Source: JAOUEA01 sp963821935
GTDB lineage: Bacteria; Actinomycetota; UBA4738; HRBIN12
Direction: 5' to 3'
Assembly: GCA_963821935.1 (NCBI GenBank)
Contig: CAWGFM010000005.1
Location: 310,001 to 374,000, forward strand
DNA: 64,000 nt
The position numbers and the translations under genes are program-made. Below the pieces are notes generated by a model. That model saw only the letters and a list, made by a program, of their open reading frames with translations. It was not told the origin of the DNA and searched no databases. How positions within the stretch are numbered: position 1 is the stretch's first letter; each line of letters begins with the position of its first letter. This document shows positions 29,782-37,987 of the stretch, piece after piece.

Positions 29782-30480
29782 TTACGCCTCTCCTTCGGCT
29801 GATCCCGGTTCTGGGGCTGCTTGTTCCGTGGCCCCTTCCGGTTCCGGTTCCGGTTCTGCTTCTGCTTCTGGTTCCGCTCCTGGTTCTGCGGCCTCCACCG
29901 GATCCTGTGGTTGCGTGGCGGCCGGCTCGGCGGTCTCCGCCGCGGGCAAGCTGGCCCGGTAGGCGTCCAGGACCGAGAGGAACTTGGATTGAGCGCCCAC
30001 GAACAGCGCCGCCGCCTTCGACATCTCCGACTTCGCCAGGCCGGCGATCTTGGACAGCATCGCCTCGCGCGATTCCAGAGAAGCCAGCGCCTTCGCCTCA
30101 TCGGCAGACAGGATCTTGCCGTCCATGAACCCGCCCTTGAGGACCAGCGTGGGGAACTTCTTCGCGCTGTCGACCACGGACTTGGCCGCCGCGACGGGGT
30201 CACCGTCGACGAACGCCACCGCTGACGGGCCATCGAGCAGGCTCGTGATCTCCGCCAGACCGGCATCATTGGCTGCTCGGCGCATCAGCGTGTTCTTGAC
30301 CACCGCGAAGCTGGTGCCACCCTCGGCGAGAGAGCGGCGGAGCTCGGTGATCTCCGACACGGTGAGGCCCCGGTACTCGGTCAGCAGCAGGGCGTCGGAC
30401 GATTCGATCCGCCGCTTCAGCTCGGCGACCCGCTGGACCTTCTCCGGTTTGGGCTCGTGTGTGGATGGGACTTCGGCCAT
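29782..30480 (-). CDS. rplJ: 50S ribosomal protein L10 with acidic Pro/Glu tail
   Basis: A 232-residue L10, base of the L7/L12 stalk. The rRNA-binding domain (LLLTEYRGLTVSEITELRRSLAEGG, VVKNTLMRRA) and the L12-binding helix are normal to about residue 175. The last 55 residues are low-complexity, made of Glu, Pro and Ala with a run of Glu-Pro repeats. Expression is probably controlled by the structured leader upstream. Confidence 0.97.
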   Translation of the reverse strand: MAEVPSTHEPKPEKVQRVAELKRRIESSDALLLTEYRGLTVSEITELRRSLAEGGTSFAVVKNTLMRRAANDAGLAEITSLLDGPSAVAFVDGDPVAAAKSVVDSAKKFPTLVLKGGFMDGKILSADEAKALASLESREAMLSKIAGLAKSEMSKAAALFVGAQSKFLSVLDAYRASLPAAETAEPAATQPQDPVEAAEPGAEPEAEAEPEPEPEGATEQAAPEPGSAEGEA

Positions 30481-30499
30481 CGCGCCTCCTGACAGAAAT

Positions 30500-30528
30500 G
30501 AACGCGTCCCCGCAGACAGCGGAGACGC
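30500..30528 (-). promoter_or_regulatory. L10 leader hairpin upstream of rplJ
   Basis: In the 162-base space before rplJ, ACGCGTCCCCGC and GCGGAGACGCGT pair over 12 positions (one G-U in the minus-strand RNA) around a 5-base loop. It ends 19 bases before the ATG, next to the ribosome site. Its place matches the L10 leader, where L10-L12 binds its own mRNA. A TATCCT box (30624-30629) could be the -10 of this transcript. Confidence 0.55.
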
Positions 30529-30642
30529 GTCTCGTGGAGCGCGAAGCGTCTTCGTTTCTCAGCCTCGGCAGGTACCCCGGGTGGGGATTGTGCGCACTCG
30601 CCCCTGCTGTCTGCGGCCCGGGAAGGATAGCAGCCGGGTCGG

Positions 30643-33336
30643 CTACGGCGTCGCGCGGGGCGCAGCGTCATCGGGGGGATGGGCGGCGGCCACCCCCAGC
30701 CGGGGGTCAAGGCTCACCGCGGTCTCCAGATGGCTGACCGCGAGATCCATCTCGTTCGCATCGCGGTAGAGCAGGCCCAGGCGCAGGTGAGCCCGAGCAT
30801 CGTCGGGCGCGGCCGTCACCACGCGTTCGAGGAGGTCGATCGCCTCCTGCGTCGCCCCCAGACCGGCTCGGAGCATCGCCAGGTCGGACAAGGCCGGGAC
30901 GGAGCCGGGGTCGGCATCGAGGGCCGCCCGCCAATAGCGTTCAGCCGAGGCGACCCGGCCTGCGTCATGCTCGATCGCACCCAGCCGGTAGTTGGCCTCC
31001 TCATCCCCTGGACGGGCGTCCAGCACGGCCCGGTACTGCTCCGATGCACCGCGTGCGTCGCCGGCCTGCTCCAAGGCGATCCCTTCCCGAAGCGCCAGAT
31101 CGGGGTCGATGGCCTCTCCGCACGACGACGCCCCACCCGCGAGCCCGACGATGACGAGCGCGGCGACGGCCGAGGTCGCCGTCCGGTGCGAGGCTCCGGT
31201 TCGAGCCCGTCGACGACCTCGAGACCCCATGAACCACAGCCCGACGATCGCCAGGATCCCCAGGGCGATGAGCGGGCCCGTGAAGGGGAACGGCTCGTAG
31301 GACAAGGCGACCTCATGACGGCCCTCCGGCACGCGGACACCCACGAATGCGGGAGCCAGCATCTCGGTCGGCACCTCGACGCCGTCGACCGTCGCCGAGA
31401 ACCTGGGGTCGAACGAGACCTTGAACAGGACCGCCGCGTCGCGCGAGAGATCGACGGTGCCGGCGAACGTTCCGGCCTGGGGCTCGGCGGCTGCGCTGAG
31501 CACGTCACCGGCCCGCCCCGGCAGTTCGTCAGCACCCAGGGTCGGCTCGGCTGCCGCCGCGGAGCCGAACGCGATGGTGGGCAGGTAGCGCCGGGCGAAC
31601 AGACCGGAGTCGAGGATCGAAGCGGTCTGCTGACCCAGGTTCCGGCGATCGGCAGCCACCGGCGCGATCGTGTCGACGACCTCCAGGTATCGCACGTCGG
31701 CCATCTCGTACAGCACGTGCCGGCCAGCCCGAGCCACCGGTTGGGCGTCGGGGAGCGGGTTGGTCTGCGGCCGTATCACGTACCGGACCCCGAAGAGCCG
31801 GCGGTGATCGAGCGACGTGCCATCGAACCGGTACTCGGCGGGGGATGCCATCGACCACGTGGGTCGTGTGAACCCGATGGCGTCGACCTGCAGGTTGAGG
31901 AGCGCCGCGAACGACGGCACCTGTCCGATGCGGTATCTCGATGCGGCGGGTCCTCGCATCTCCGAGAAGATCCGTCCCGGTTCCCCGGATCGTGCGCGCT
32001 CGACGAGCGCCTCGAATCCGACGCCGTCCGTGGCTTCGAACGCGGCCTGCTCATCGATCCAGCGCGCGCCCTGCCGTTCGTATCGGAACCGTTCGATCAC
32101 GGCGGGCGCCAACAGGAACACGGCCAGGACCGCGACCACCGCGACGACGATCGCGGGGGAACGCCGGCGTGATGGCGTCCAGCGCTGTACCAACCGAGAC
32201 GCGAGGACGGCCAGGAGGGTCATACCCGTGCCCGCGAGGTAGATCCCGGCCAGGTGGACACCGCTGATGAACCTGCGCAGGAACAGGTCCGGGCCGCCGG
32301 GGAGCAGATCGATGACCGGGCCCAGCGTGGGCCTGCCGAAGAACAACAGGAGCGAGACGAGCGCGAGGCCGATCAGCACCCGCGCCGGCTCACGTCGCCG
32401 CGCCTGCACGATCGCGAACGCCAACCCGACGCACACGAGCGCCGTGACGACCGGCAGGCGCCCCCGATCGAAGATGCCGCCGGTCCCCAGCCACGTCAGG
32501 ATCTGCCTGGCTCCGAACGAGTCGTAGTAGATGGTGCCTCTGCTGAACTCGTCGTTCACGGTCCAGCCGGCATCGGCGATCAACGGCACGAGCATCCACG
32601 AGCTGGCCAGCAGTCCGCCGCCCACCACGATCGCTGCGCGCCCGAGTCTGGGCAACAGCTGGCGCGGCGCGACGAGTGCGAACACCGGGATGCAGCACAG
32701 CGCCAAGTACCCCGTGAGCAGGTGGAAGCAGATCGTGAGCGCGAGCGCCAGCGCCGCCAGCCACAGTGACTTCCCGGTGCTCACGGCGCGCCAGCCAAGA
32801 CCCCAGGCGAACGGCAACGCCCACATGCCCCAGAGCTGCGCCCAGGTCCCGGACCCTCGCCAGACGTAGCTCCCCCACTCATACCCCAGCCCCGGCTCGC
32901 TCGACAGCAGGGGCGAGACCGCGGCGGCAGCCGCGGCGGGCCACCGTCCCAGTCCCAGGAGCCGTCCGCCCGCGTAGACCGAGACCGGCCAGCACGCCAG
33001 CAGGAGATAGAGCGACCACCGGAACGTCACGTCGCCGCCCGCGAGCGAGATCGTGCCCGTCACGATGTGGGGAAGCGACTGATAGTGGTGGAAGCGGCTC
33101 GCACCCAGGGACAGGTATGGGTACCAGCCATCGAATGGCATGTGGCCGTCGCGGATCCGATCCCCGGCCCACCGGACCATTGATCGATGGATCGACGCGT
33201 CGTTCAGGTACCAGACATCACGTTGCTCAGGCCACAGCACCACCAACCCGAACACGACCGCGGCACCGACCAGGGCCAGCGGTGCGCGACGAGTCAGGCC
33301 GGTGGCGGTTCGTGAGTGAGCGGATCGCGCACTCAA
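30643..33336 (-). CDS. Polytopic membrane protein fused to a TPR lipoprotein-like domain
   Basis: An 897-residue protein. Residues 1 to about 430 carry ten or more membrane helices and resemble GT-C/PTPS-related (YfhO-like) envelope glycosylation proteins, with an early loop holding WYLNDASIHRSMVRWAGDRIRDGHMP. An extracytoplasmic beta-rich domain follows to about 690. A second hydrophobic stretch ends in GGASSCG with Cys739, looking like an internal lipobox, and then come three to four TPR repeats. This suggests fusion of two genes. The TTG start is weakly supported. It splits rplA from rplJ. Confidence 0.75.
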   Translation of the reverse strand: MSARSAHSRTATGLTRRAPLALVGAAVVFGLVVLWPEQRDVWYLNDASIHRSMVRWAGDRIRDGHMPFDGWYPYLSLGASRFHHYQSLPHIVTGTISLAGGDVTFRWSLYLLLACWPVSVYAGGRLLGLGRWPAAAAAAVSPLLSSEPGLGYEWGSYVWRGSGTWAQLWGMWALPFAWGLGWRAVSTGKSLWLAALALALTICFHLLTGYLALCCIPVFALVAPRQLLPRLGRAAIVVGGGLLASSWMLVPLIADAGWTVNDEFSRGTIYYDSFGARQILTWLGTGGIFDRGRLPVVTALVCVGLAFAIVQARRREPARVLIGLALVSLLLFFGRPTLGPVIDLLPGGPDLFLRRFISGVHLAGIYLAGTGMTLLAVLASRLVQRWTPSRRRSPAIVVAVVAVLAVFLLAPAVIERFRYERQGARWIDEQAAFEATDGVGFEALVERARSGEPGRIFSEMRGPAASRYRIGQVPSFAALLNLQVDAIGFTRPTWSMASPAEYRFDGTSLDHRRLFGVRYVIRPQTNPLPDAQPVARAGRHVLYEMADVRYLEVVDTIAPVAADRRNLGQQTASILDSGLFARRYLPTIAFGSAAAAEPTLGADELPGRAGDVLSAAAEPQAGTFAGTVDLSRDAAVLFKVSFDPRFSATVDGVEVPTEMLAPAFVGVRVPEGRHEVALSYEPFPFTGPLIALGILAIVGLWFMGSRGRRRARTGASHRTATSAVAALVIVGLAGGASSCGEAIDPDLALREGIALEQAGDARGASEQYRAVLDARPGDEEANYRLGAIEHDAGRVASAERYWRAALDADPGSVPALSDLAMLRAGLGATQEAIDLLERVVTAAPDDARAHLRLGLLYRDANEMDLAVSHLETAVSLDPRLGVAAAHPPDDAAPRATP

Positions 33337-33354
33337 CGAACGGCAGACATGGGA

Positions 33355-34077
33355 TCAGCCGGAGGCGGATGCCGCGATCTCGATGTCCCTGGGGTGGGTG
33401 GGGTCGATCCGCACCCCCGGGCCCATGGTGGACGAGACCACCAAGGTCTTGATGTAGCGGCCCTTGGCCGATGACGGCTTGGCCTTCAGGATCTCCTCGA
33501 CGGCGGTGAGGTAGTTCTCGAGCAGCTCCTGTTCCGCGAACGACTTCTTGCCGATCACCATGTGGACGTTGCCGGTCCTGTCCGCCCGGTACTCGACCTT
33601 GCCGCCCTTGATGTCGGCGACCGCCTTGCTGATGTCCATGGTCACCGTGCCGGTCTTGGGGTTGGGCATCAGGCCGCGTGGCCCCAGGACCCTGCCGGCC
33701 TTCCCGACCGCGGCCATCATGTCGGGTGTCGCGACGGCCGCATCGAAATCGATCTCGCCCTTCATGACGATCTCGACGAGTTCTTCGCCGCCCACGACGT
33801 CGGCTCCGGCTTCGGTCGCCTCTCGAGCCTTCTCGCCGGTGGCGAACACCCCGACGCGAACGGTCTGACCGGTGCCGTTGGGCAACGAGACCGTGCCACG
33901 CAACGTCTGATCGGCCTTGCGCGTATCGACGCCCAGCCGGAACGCGACCTCCACGGTCTCATCGAACTTGGCGTCGGGCAGGGACTTCAAGATCTTGAAG
34001 GCTTGCGCCGGTTGATACTCCTGCTCGGCGTCGAACGTGCCGGCCGCCTCCCGATAGCGCTTGCCGTGCTCGCTCAT
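33355..34077 (-). CDS. rplA: 50S ribosomal protein L1
   Basis: A 240-residue L1, the mobile stalk protein that guides E-site tRNA release and often represses its own operon. Motifs: FDETVEVAFRLGVDTRKADQTLRG and VGKAGRVLGPRGLMPNPKTGTVT. Its ATG overlaps the rplK stop. A membrane-protein gene, not rplJ, follows. Confidence 0.97.
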   Translation of the reverse strand: MSEHGKRYREAAGTFDAEQEYQPAQAFKILKSLPDAKFDETVEVAFRLGVDTRKADQTLRGTVSLPNGTGQTVRVGVFATGEKAREATEAGADVVGGEELVEIVMKGEIDFDAAVATPDMMAAVGKAGRVLGPRGLMPNPKTGTVTMDISKAVADIKGGKVEYRADRTGNVHMVIGKKSFAEQELLENYLTAVEEILKAKPSSAKGRYIKTLVVSSTMGPGVRIDPTHPRDIEIAASASG

Positions 34078-34517
34078 GCCCGGCCCCCGATCACGTCGAC
34101 CCCCATGCTTCGGGCGGTGCCCGCGATGATCCTCATGGCGTTATCGATGTCGTTGGCGTTGAGGTCGGCCATCTTCGCCTCGGCGATCTCGCGAAGTTGC
34201 GCTTGCGAGAGGGTGGCCACCTTGTTGCGGTTGGGCACGTCCGAACCGGTCTCGATGCCCGCGGCCTGCTTGATGAGCTCAGCGGCCGGCGGCTGCTTCG
34301 TGATGAAGGAGAACGAGCGGTCCTCGTAGATGGTGAGCTCGACGGGGATGACCTGGCCGGCCTGCTGTTGGGTTGCCTCGTTGTACTGCTTGCAGAAATC
34401 CATGATGTTCACGCCGTGCTGCCCCAGAGCGGTCCCCACCGGTGGCGCGGGAGTGGCCTGGCCGGCCTGGATCTGCAGCTTGACGTTCGCCAGCACTTTC
34501 TTGTTCTTGGGTGGCAT
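34074..34517 (-). CDS. rplK: 50S ribosomal protein L11
   Basis: A 147-residue L11 of the GTPase-associated centre (thiostrepton site). It reads LQIQAGQATPAPPVGTALGQHGVNIMDFCKQYN and GTARSMGVDV. I chose the ATG at 34517 because GGAGG lies eight bases away; a GTG two codons upstream is only two bases from it. Confidence 0.97.
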   Translation of the reverse strand: MPPKNKKVLANVKLQIQAGQATPAPPVGTALGQHGVNIMDFCKQYNEATQQQAGQVIPVELTIYEDRSFSFITKQPPAAELIKQAAGIETGSDVPNRNKVATLSQAQLREIAEAKMADLNANDIDNAMRIIAGTARSMGVDVIGGRA

Positions 34518-34571
34518 GTGCACTACCTCCTGCGGTTCGAACGGCTCTGGTGAGCCTCCCGCTGTCTCGCT

Positions 34572-34635
34572 CTCCTTCGGGGCTACGCTCGGCTGGCGCC
34601 TCGCTGCTTGAGCCCCACTGCTCCTTCGGGGCTAC
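34572..34635. repeat. 15-base direct repeat spanning the nusG stop codon
   Basis: CTCCTTCGGGGCTAC occurs at 34572-34586 and again at 34621-34635. The second copy contains the nusG stop (34632-34634, minus strand). The pattern, a copied gene end just downstream of the stop, matches the one at rpsK. Confidence 0.7.
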
Positions 34636-35426
34636 ACCTTCGAGACCTGGTCGAAGCCCAGCTCCACCGGCGTCTCGCGGTCGAAGATGTTGACCAGGAC
34701 CTTCAGCTTGGCTTGCTCGGCGTTGATCTCGCTGATCGTGCCGTTGAAGTCGGCGAATGGGCCGGAGATGATCCGCACCACGTCGTCCACCTCGAACCCC
34801 AGACGGATCTGCGGCTTGGCCTCTTCCTTCTTGACGACCAAGATCTTCTCGACCTCACGCCGGCTCAACGGCGTGGGCTTGGAGCCGGTTCCGGCCGACA
34901 CGAACCCGGTCACTCCGGGGGTGTTCCGCACGACGTACCACGAGTCGTTGTCGTAGAGCATCTTCACCAGCAGGTAGCCGGGGAAGACCTTCTTCTGGAC
35001 GACCTGCTTCTTGCCGCCCTTGATCTCCATGACGTCTTCCATGGGGATGTGGACGTTGAAGATCTTGCCCTCCATCTGCATGGTGTGGATGCGCGACTCG
35101 AGGTTGGTCTTGACCTTGTTCTCGTAGCCCGCATAGGTGTGCACCACGTACCAGTCGCCCGGACCCTCGAACGGGTCGTCGCTGGCGGGCTCATCCACGG
35201 AGACCTCCACCGGCTCAGGTTCGGGGGTCGGCTCAGGCTCGGGCTCGGGGGTCGGCTCAGGCTCAGGTTCGGGGGTCGGCTCAGGCTCGGGCTCGGGGGT
35301 CGGCTCAGGCTCGGCGGTTGCTTGCGCGCCCGTGTCGATCGGGAGCTCGCCGTCGCCCTGCATCGCTTCCATCTCGAGGTACTCGGACTCAGCGGTCGGC
35401 TGGTCCGGTTCAGTGGCGTTTTCCAT
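34632..35426 (-). CDS. nusG: Transcription antitermination factor NusG with repeat-rich N-terminus
   Basis: A 264-residue NusG, which binds RNA polymerase and links it to ribosomes and Rho. The NGN domain (DWYVVHTYAGYENKVKTNLESRIHTM ... VFPGYLLVKM) and KOW domain (GFEVDDVVRIISGPFADFNGTISEIN) are canonical. The first about 88 residues are acidic and contain tandem TPEPEPEP octads. Actinobacterial NusG proteins often have an acidic N-terminus; the regular repeat is unusual. It follows secE. Confidence 0.96.
   Translation of the reverse strand: MENATEPDQPTAESEYLEMEAMQGDGELPIDTGAQATAEPEPTPEPEPEPTPEPEPEPTPEPEPEPTPEPEPVEVSVDEPASDDPFEGPGDWYVVHTYAGYENKVKTNLESRIHTMQMEGKIFNVHIPMEDVMEIKGGKKQVVQKKVFPGYLLVKMLYDNDSWYVVRNTPGVTGFVSAGTGSKPTPLSRREVEKILVVKKEEAKPQIRLGFEVDDVVRIISGPFADFNGTISEINAEQAKLKVLVNIFDRETPVELGFDQVSKV
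35214..35314. repeat. 24-base tandem repeat inside nusG
   Basis: About four units of a 24-base repeat (core GGCTCAGGCTCGGGCTCGGG) encode TPEPEPEP octads in NusG. Units differ by a few synonymous bases. Such arrays change length by slippage, so copy number may vary between strains. Confidence 0.8.
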
Positions 35427-35458
35427 GGGTTCCTTCGGGTCGCGGATCGGTGAGGGAT

Positions 35459-35767
35459 CTAGAACAGATTGAAGATCGCCCTCGCGAACAGGTAGTCGAG
35501 CACGAAGACGAAGGCGGTGGTCACGACCAGTGTCGCCAGCACCACGACGGTGTAGGAGATCAACTCGCGGCGGTTGGGCCAGTCGACCTTCTTGAGCTCC
35601 TGGCGGACCTCCTTCAGGAACTGGCGGGCGCCGGTTCGCTTGCGCTTCTTCTCCTGCTGCACCTGGGCTCGGCGGCTGGCGGCGGCCGGCGCGGACGGAC
35701 GGTCGCCGCCCGAGCGCTTCTGTTGGCGCTCGGCGCGCTCCTGCATCCGCTTCATCTGTCGGTTCAT
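35459..35767 (-). CDS. secE: Preprotein translocase subunit SecE
   Basis: A 102-residue SecE, the clamp of SecY. A basic N-terminal extension precedes the conserved amphipathic helix (ARQFLKEVRQELKKVDWPNRRELISYTVVVL) and one membrane helix at the C-terminus. ATG at 35767; in-frame upstream codons overlap tRNA-Trp. secE-nusG-rplK-rplA is the usual order. Confidence 0.95.
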   Translation of the reverse strand: MNRQMKRMQERAERQQKRSGGDRPSAPAAASRRAQVQQEKKRKRTGARQFLKEVRQELKKVDWPNRRELISYTVVVLATLVVTTAFVFVLDYLFARAIFNLF

Positions 35768-35779
35768 GGTGCTCCCTTG

Positions 35780-35853
35780 CAGGCGCGGAGGGACTTGAAC
35801 CCCCAACCGCCGGTTTTGGAGACCGGTGCTCTACCAAATTGAGCTACGCGCCT
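35780..35853 (-). tRNA. trpT: tRNA-Trp (anticodon CCA)
   Basis: A complete cloverleaf on the minus strand: acceptor AGGCGCG/CGCGCCT, D-arm GCTC/GAGC, anticodon stem CCGGT/ACCGG with loop CTCCAAA, T-loop TTCAAGT. Discriminator G; CCA is not encoded. It directly precedes secE, as in mycobacteria. Confidence 0.95.
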
Positions 35854-35880
35854 CCGCCGATCCGCTTCACCCCAGTATGA

Positions 35881-35900
35881 AGCACGGAGGGACTTGCGGA
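35881..35900. repeat. Copy of the tRNA-Trp 3' end upstream of the gene
   Basis: The sequence at 35883-35897 (CACGGAGGGACTTG region) repeats, with one mismatch in about 15 bases, the 3' part of tRNA-Trp at 35783-35797. Partial tRNA 3' copies are typical att-site scars, but no integrase or element is present. It may be chance. Confidence 0.35.
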
Positions 35901-35906
35901 GGCACC

Positions 35907-35936
35907 AGTATAGGGTCCACGGCGAAAGCCCGGCAA
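35907..35936 (-). promoter_or_regulatory. Promoter of tRNA-Trp-secE-nusG
   Basis: On the minus strand -35 TTGCCG (35931-35936) and -10 TATACT (35907-35912) are 18 bases apart. The start near 35900 allows a short leader to the tRNA and read-through into secE and nusG. Confidence 0.65.
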
Positions 35937-36156
35937 AGACCGATCACCGGCTTCCAAGGCTCCTTCCACCGACGCATTTTTCGCGCTGGGAGATGCGTGA
36001 GTCTGCCCAGGTCGTGCCCTATGCTCCTGGCGACGCACCCCGCGGCGGCCCCGGATCGCGAGCGACGTCATGGAAGAGCACGGCCCCACCGAACTCCCGC
36101 CCCAGGGAGGGCCTCGCCGACCGTGGCGGCGGGCTGATCCCATCGAGGGACTCCGC

Positions 36157-37551
36157 ATGAACGCGGACGAGCAACGGATCGCCTCATCCGTCGAGCGTGT
36201 CGTGGACGAACGGCTCACCGACGGGCTGACGGCGATCCAAGAACAGGCCACCGGCTTGATGCGCGAGGTCGCAGGCGAGGTCTGGCGCGCCTCGGGCACC
36301 GACGGTCGCCCCGAGCAAGAACGCATCGTCTCGCTGCTGTCGCGTGACCAAGCCATCCGAGGCTTGCTGGCGTCCAGCGATGAGCGGTTCCAAGCACTCG
36401 CGCTGCGCACCGCAAGGCTGGAGGATTCGCTCACGGAGCTCGCCACCACCGGCCGTGCCTCTCGCGAAGCGATGCAGGAGTCGCTGAGCGCGATCCGCAC
36501 GATCGCGGAATCGCCCACGCTGCACGGCGTGGACATCGTGCGCACGCAACTGGAGCAGGTGGAGCATCACATCGCGGCGGCCTTCGAACACTTCGATGAA
36601 CGGGATCGAGCTCTCACCGGCGAGGTCATGGGGCAGGTCAAGGCACACGGTGAGCTCATCGCCAGGGAGACCGCGGCGCTCGTCGAGGCCATGCAGGAGT
36701 ACGTGCAGACCGGAGCCGAGGCCATGGCCATCCTGGCCCGGCACGTGGAAGAGCAAACGGAAGCGTTCACGGTGCAGGACATCACCATCTCCGAGCATGT
36801 CGGCGACATGGTGACGTCCCAGATCAGGCCCGTCGCCGAACAGCTCGAGCTCCTCGCCGAGAAGGTCGGCCTGCACGGGCGCGACCAGGACCAGGTCCGT
36901 GCGGCCGTGGAGCGGCTGGTCGAAGCCAGGATCATGGGGCTCGCTCAGCTGATCAGGTCGGACTCCGAAGCGCTGCGTGGCGTGATCAACGAGCAGGCGG
37001 ACAACCAGGTGGAAGCGCTCCGCGAAGCCGTCGACTGGCGCATGGCCGCGTTCGCCGAGCGCATCGACGAGAAGTTGGAGCTGGCTGCCGATCAGGTGGC
37101 GAACCGGGCAAGCGGAGCAGCCGACGGTGCGGTCGAAGATCGCATGCGCGCTCACATCGACGACCGCATCACCGCCGTCGCCCGTCTGATCCGCGCCGAC
37201 AACCAGGCGTTGGCGCAAGCGTTCCAGGACCAGCACGCGACCCCCGCGGCCGAGGCGATGGACCCCGAGCTCCTGCGGCAGACCGTGCGAGCCATCAAGG
37301 AGTTGCAGGCCGGGCTCGCCCACGACGTCCAGACCACCGTCGAAGGGCGGTTCCAGTCGGTGAGCGATCAGCTGCACCAGGAAACGCAGTCGACGACCGA
37401 GTCCATGATCAAGGTGGCCGAGATCCTGGGTGACAAGATCGACCGGCTGTCCGTACGGGTGGACGAGGGGTACGGCAACGAGTTGCAGGTCGTGATCGAT
37501 CGCATGGGCGATGCGATCCAGGCGATGTCGTCCGTCCGTCGCCCCGCCTGA
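36157..37551 (+). CDS. Cytosolic coiled-coil protein of unknown function
   Basis: A 464-residue protein made almost wholly of charged amphipathic helix with heptad character, for example VERLVEARIMGLAQLIRSDSEALRGVINEQADNQVEALREAV. A related unit (DRITAVARLIRADNQALAQAFQDQ) follows, so part of the protein may be a repeat. No membrane helix, signal peptide or catalytic motif is visible. I prefer the ATG at 36157, six bases after GAGGGA; an ATG at 36070 would add 29 residues. A TATGCT box lies at 36020-36025. It stands where mycobacteria have hadC, but is on the other strand and unrelated. Confidence 0.7.
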   Translation: MNADEQRIASSVERVVDERLTDGLTAIQEQATGLMREVAGEVWRASGTDGRPEQERIVSLLSRDQAIRGLLASSDERFQALALRTARLEDSLTELATTGRASREAMQESLSAIRTIAESPTLHGVDIVRTQLEQVEHHIAAAFEHFDERDRALTGEVMGQVKAHGELIARETAALVEAMQEYVQTGAEAMAILARHVEEQTEAFTVQDITISEHVGDMVTSQIRPVAEQLELLAEKVGLHGRDQDQVRAAVERLVEARIMGLAQLIRSDSEALRGVINEQADNQVEALREAVDWRMAAFAERIDEKLELAADQVANRASGAADGAVEDRMRAHIDDRITAVARLIRADNQALAQAFQDQHATPAAEAMDPELLRQTVRAIKELQAGLAHDVQTTVEGRFQSVSDQLHQETQSTTESMIKVAEILGDKIDRLSVRVDEGYGNELQVVIDRMGDAIQAMSSVRRPA

Positions 37552-37558
37552 GGCAGCG

Positions 37559-37987
37559 TCAGACCAACTGCACCGCGGCTTCGCCCCGCTTGATTGGGTA
37601 CTCGGTCGTGCCGAGTCGCGCCACGCTGACCCACGCATCCACCACAGCGGTTCGGGTGTGTGGGTCGAGCGACCGCACGCTGCCCCCGGCCACGATCTCT
37701 TCTCCCATCAGGACCGGAGCGCGGAACCCCGCGTTGATCCTGGTCACCGACGCCGGATCGCCGCCGGCCCACGCCACGATGCACTGCGCCATGTGGCCCA
37801 TGGTGAACATGCCGTGAGCGATGATGCCCTCGAACCCAACCGATCGGGCGAAGTCACCGTCCTGGTGCAAGGGATTCTGATCACCCGACGCATCCGCGTA
37901 CGCTTTGACGTCGCCCAGTGTGACGACGCGGCGCAGCTCGGGCAGTGGATCGCCCACCGCCACCTCGTCGAACGAGCGTCGCGTCAC
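37559..37987 (-). CDS. hadB: (3R)-hydroxyacyl-ACP dehydratase subunit HadB (MaoC-like)
   Basis: A 142-residue hot-dog-fold hydratase. The catalytic motif reads ADASGDQNPLHQDGDFARSVGFEGIIAHGMFTMG, with the Asp/His pair of R-hydratases. In mycobacteria HadB is the catalytic partner of HadA and HadC in FAS-II chain elongation. It overlaps hadA by four bases. Position just beyond trpT-secE-nusG supports the name. No hadC is present. Confidence 0.88.
   Translation of the reverse strand: MTRRSFDEVAVGDPLPELRRVVTLGDVKAYADASGDQNPLHQDGDFARSVGFEGIIAHGMFTMGHMAQCIVAWAGGDPASVTRINAGFRAPVLMGEEIVAGGSVRSLDPHTRTAVVDAWVSVARLGTTEYPIKRGEAAVQLV

Noticed and set aside
35214..35314. A CRISPR-like array
   Set aside because: Units are contiguous 24-base coding repeats without spacers, inside nusG.
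36184..37638. A 484-codon minus-strand frame opposite the coiled-coil gene
   Set aside because: The plus-strand frame has regular heptads and a ribosome site; the minus frame does not.
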